Of a stretch of DNA of 6,944 bases, positions 6,050 through 6,944 are shown piece by piece. A model generated the notes under the pieces. It ran no database searches and was not told the origin of the DNA. It saw nothing but the letters and a program-made list of their open reading frames with translations. Position numbers and translations under genes: made by a program. This stretch comes from Phycisphaeraceae bacterium (GTDB taxonomy: Bacteria; Planctomycetota; Phycisphaerae; Phycisphaerales; Phycisphaeraceae), in assembly GCA_003551485.1 (NCBI GenBank), contig PUMS01000033.1, positions 1 through 6,944 on the forward strand, written 5' to 3'. Positions within the stretch are counted from its first letter, which is position 1; each line of letters starts with the position of its first letter.

Positions 6050-6944
6050 TTACTCCTCACGCCCCCATTTGCCCTCGAAGCGGCCGGTGTGGTAGCCGCC
6101 GGGGCGCTCGGTCACTTCCAGGTCCAGCGTCACGTCCAGCGGCCGGTCGACCACTTCGGCGAGCGCGGCGGGCACGCGGAAGTGGATCGGCCCGCGGATG
6201 CGAGGCCCTTCCAGGCGCAGGTCCGACACGTCGACCTCCACCGGCGAGGGGTGATAGGCCACCACACCGGCGGTGAACTGCCGGTCGCGCACTTCGAGCT
6301 TCAGCGGCACGCTGGGGATGCGTTGCTGGGGGTCTTCGAGCATCAGTTCGTAGACCGCATCGGTCAGCGGCGGCGGAGCATCGGGCAGGCCGGTGCCGCG
6401 CCAGGTCTGGATGCCGCCCGAACGGACGTGCTCGCCATCGCGAAGCAAGGTGGTGCGGCCACTGACGTGATTGGCCTTCACCTGGGCATCGATCTCGACC
6501 GTCAGCCGCCCATGCAACGGGTGCCCTTCGGAGACATCAAGCTGGAAGTTGATCGCGCCGTGCAGACGGTCATCCTCGTAGCGCAGATCGGTATCCAACA
6601 CTCGCGGTCGGCCCCAGAGCCGGCCGGCGGGCCCCAGTTCGTGATAATTCACGATGGTGACGCTCTCGGCCTCACCCTCGCGCAGGGTCACCGCGATGCG
6701 CAGCCGTTCCATGAACGTGGGGCCACCCCAGGCCATGATGTTGCCCAGTTCCAGGTCGAAGCGGCTCAGCGCCTCGGCCCGCGCCAGCGGCGCCCGCCGC
6801 CCGGTGATCTGGCCGGCCACCGCATCGCCGGGGCTGAAGGCCGGTTCATCCTCGGTTCGCAGCGGGAAGGCGATGTTCGTCGGGCCGCGCCGGGGGAAGA
6901 TGGTCACCGTCCGGCCGGGGGCAAGGGCCTCATCGGCCTCGGCC
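6050..6944 (-). CDS. C-terminal part of a beta-rich modular protein, 5' end outside the window
   Basis: The frame stays open to the right edge (12 more residues, AEADEALAPGRT, before the GTG at 6907-6905), so that GTG is most likely an internal Val and the gene starts outside. 297 residues are visible, ending GKWGREE. Numbering from the GTG, two modules of about 100 residues follow each other. Module A (about 49-157) contains DTDLRYEDDRLHGAINFQLDV at 105-125 then LTVEIDAQV; module B (about 184-283) contains VSDLRLEGPRIRGPIHFRV at 227-245 then LDVTLDLEV and GRFEGKWG. Alternating hydrophobic/polar residues indicate beta strands. A linker rich in Pro and Gly joins them. There is no catalytic motif, Cys or membrane segment in this part. 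No known family is recognised. The neighbours suggest an extracytoplasmic role in polysaccharide binding or as the C-terminal modules of an enzyme, but this is inference. Confidence 0.75.
   Translation of the reverse strand, partial: AEADEALAPGRTVTIFPRRGPTNIAFPLRTEDEPAFSPGDAVAGQITGRRAPLARAEALSRFDLELGNIMAWGGPTFMERLRIAVTLREGEAESVTIVNYHELGPAGRLWGRPRVLDTDLRYEDDRLHGAINFQLDVSEGHPLHGRLTVEIDAQVKANHVSGRTTLLRDGEHVRSGGIQTWRGTGLPDAPPPLTDAVYELMLEDPQQRIPSVPLKLEVRDRQFTAGVVAYHPSPVEVDVSDLRLEGPRIRGPIHFRVPAALAEVVDRPLDVTLDLEVTERPGGYHTGRFEGKWGREE

Noticed and set aside
6905..6907. GTG at 6907 as start of the modular gene
   Set aside because: The frame is open to the window edge, the protein before and after it reads as continuous domain sequence, and no signal peptide or ribosome binding site is seen there.
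1..6944. tRNA, rRNA, CRISPR array, insertion sequence or attachment site
   Set aside because: No cloverleaf, spaced direct repeats, transposase segment or terminal inverted repeats with target duplications were seen on either strand.

Overview
This GC-rich window carries three large genes, all on the minus strand, which read from the right edge towards the left. Two encode large exported enzymes with polysaccharide-degradation architecture. The third is cut by the right edge and is built from beta-rich modules. Long stop-free shadows on the opposite strand reflect the base composition and are not genes. Few but large exported carbohydrate-active enzymes, very high GC and wide gaps between co-oriented genes suggest a heterotrophic planctomycete (Phycisphaerae-like) or a related PVC-group bacterium. 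That placement is inference; no phylogenetic marker is present.

Layout in transcription order. (1) 6944-6050: the C-terminal 297 residues of a protein with two tandem beta-strand-rich modules. (2) 6049-5764: a gap of 286 bases with a short GC hairpin just after the stop, an 11-bp perfect inverted repeat, a 12-bp palindrome next to a weak promoter-like element, and a possible 78-codon small ORF that ends in an ATGA overlap with the next gene. (3) 5763-3025: a 912-residue secreted protein with a galactose-binding-like beta module followed by a GH123/DUF4091-type glycoside hydrolase region. (4) 3024-2625: a 400-base gap with a 14-bp GC palindrome just after the stop, two further inverted repeats and a doubtful 50-codon ORF. 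(5) 2624-42: an 860-residue secreted heparinase II/III-like (polysaccharide lyase type) protein with an extra N-terminal beta module.

The genes probably form a small cluster for extracytoplasmic breakdown of a complex, perhaps uronate- or hexosamine-containing, polysaccharide; the substrate cannot be read from the sequence. The gaps and hairpins suggest separate transcription units or processed segments, not a tightly coupled operon. The most interesting points are a beta module that seems to be shared between the heparinase-like protein and the flanking modular protein, and apparent loss of canonical catalytic residues in both enzyme-like proteins. No RNA gene, CRISPR array, insertion sequence or attachment site was seen.
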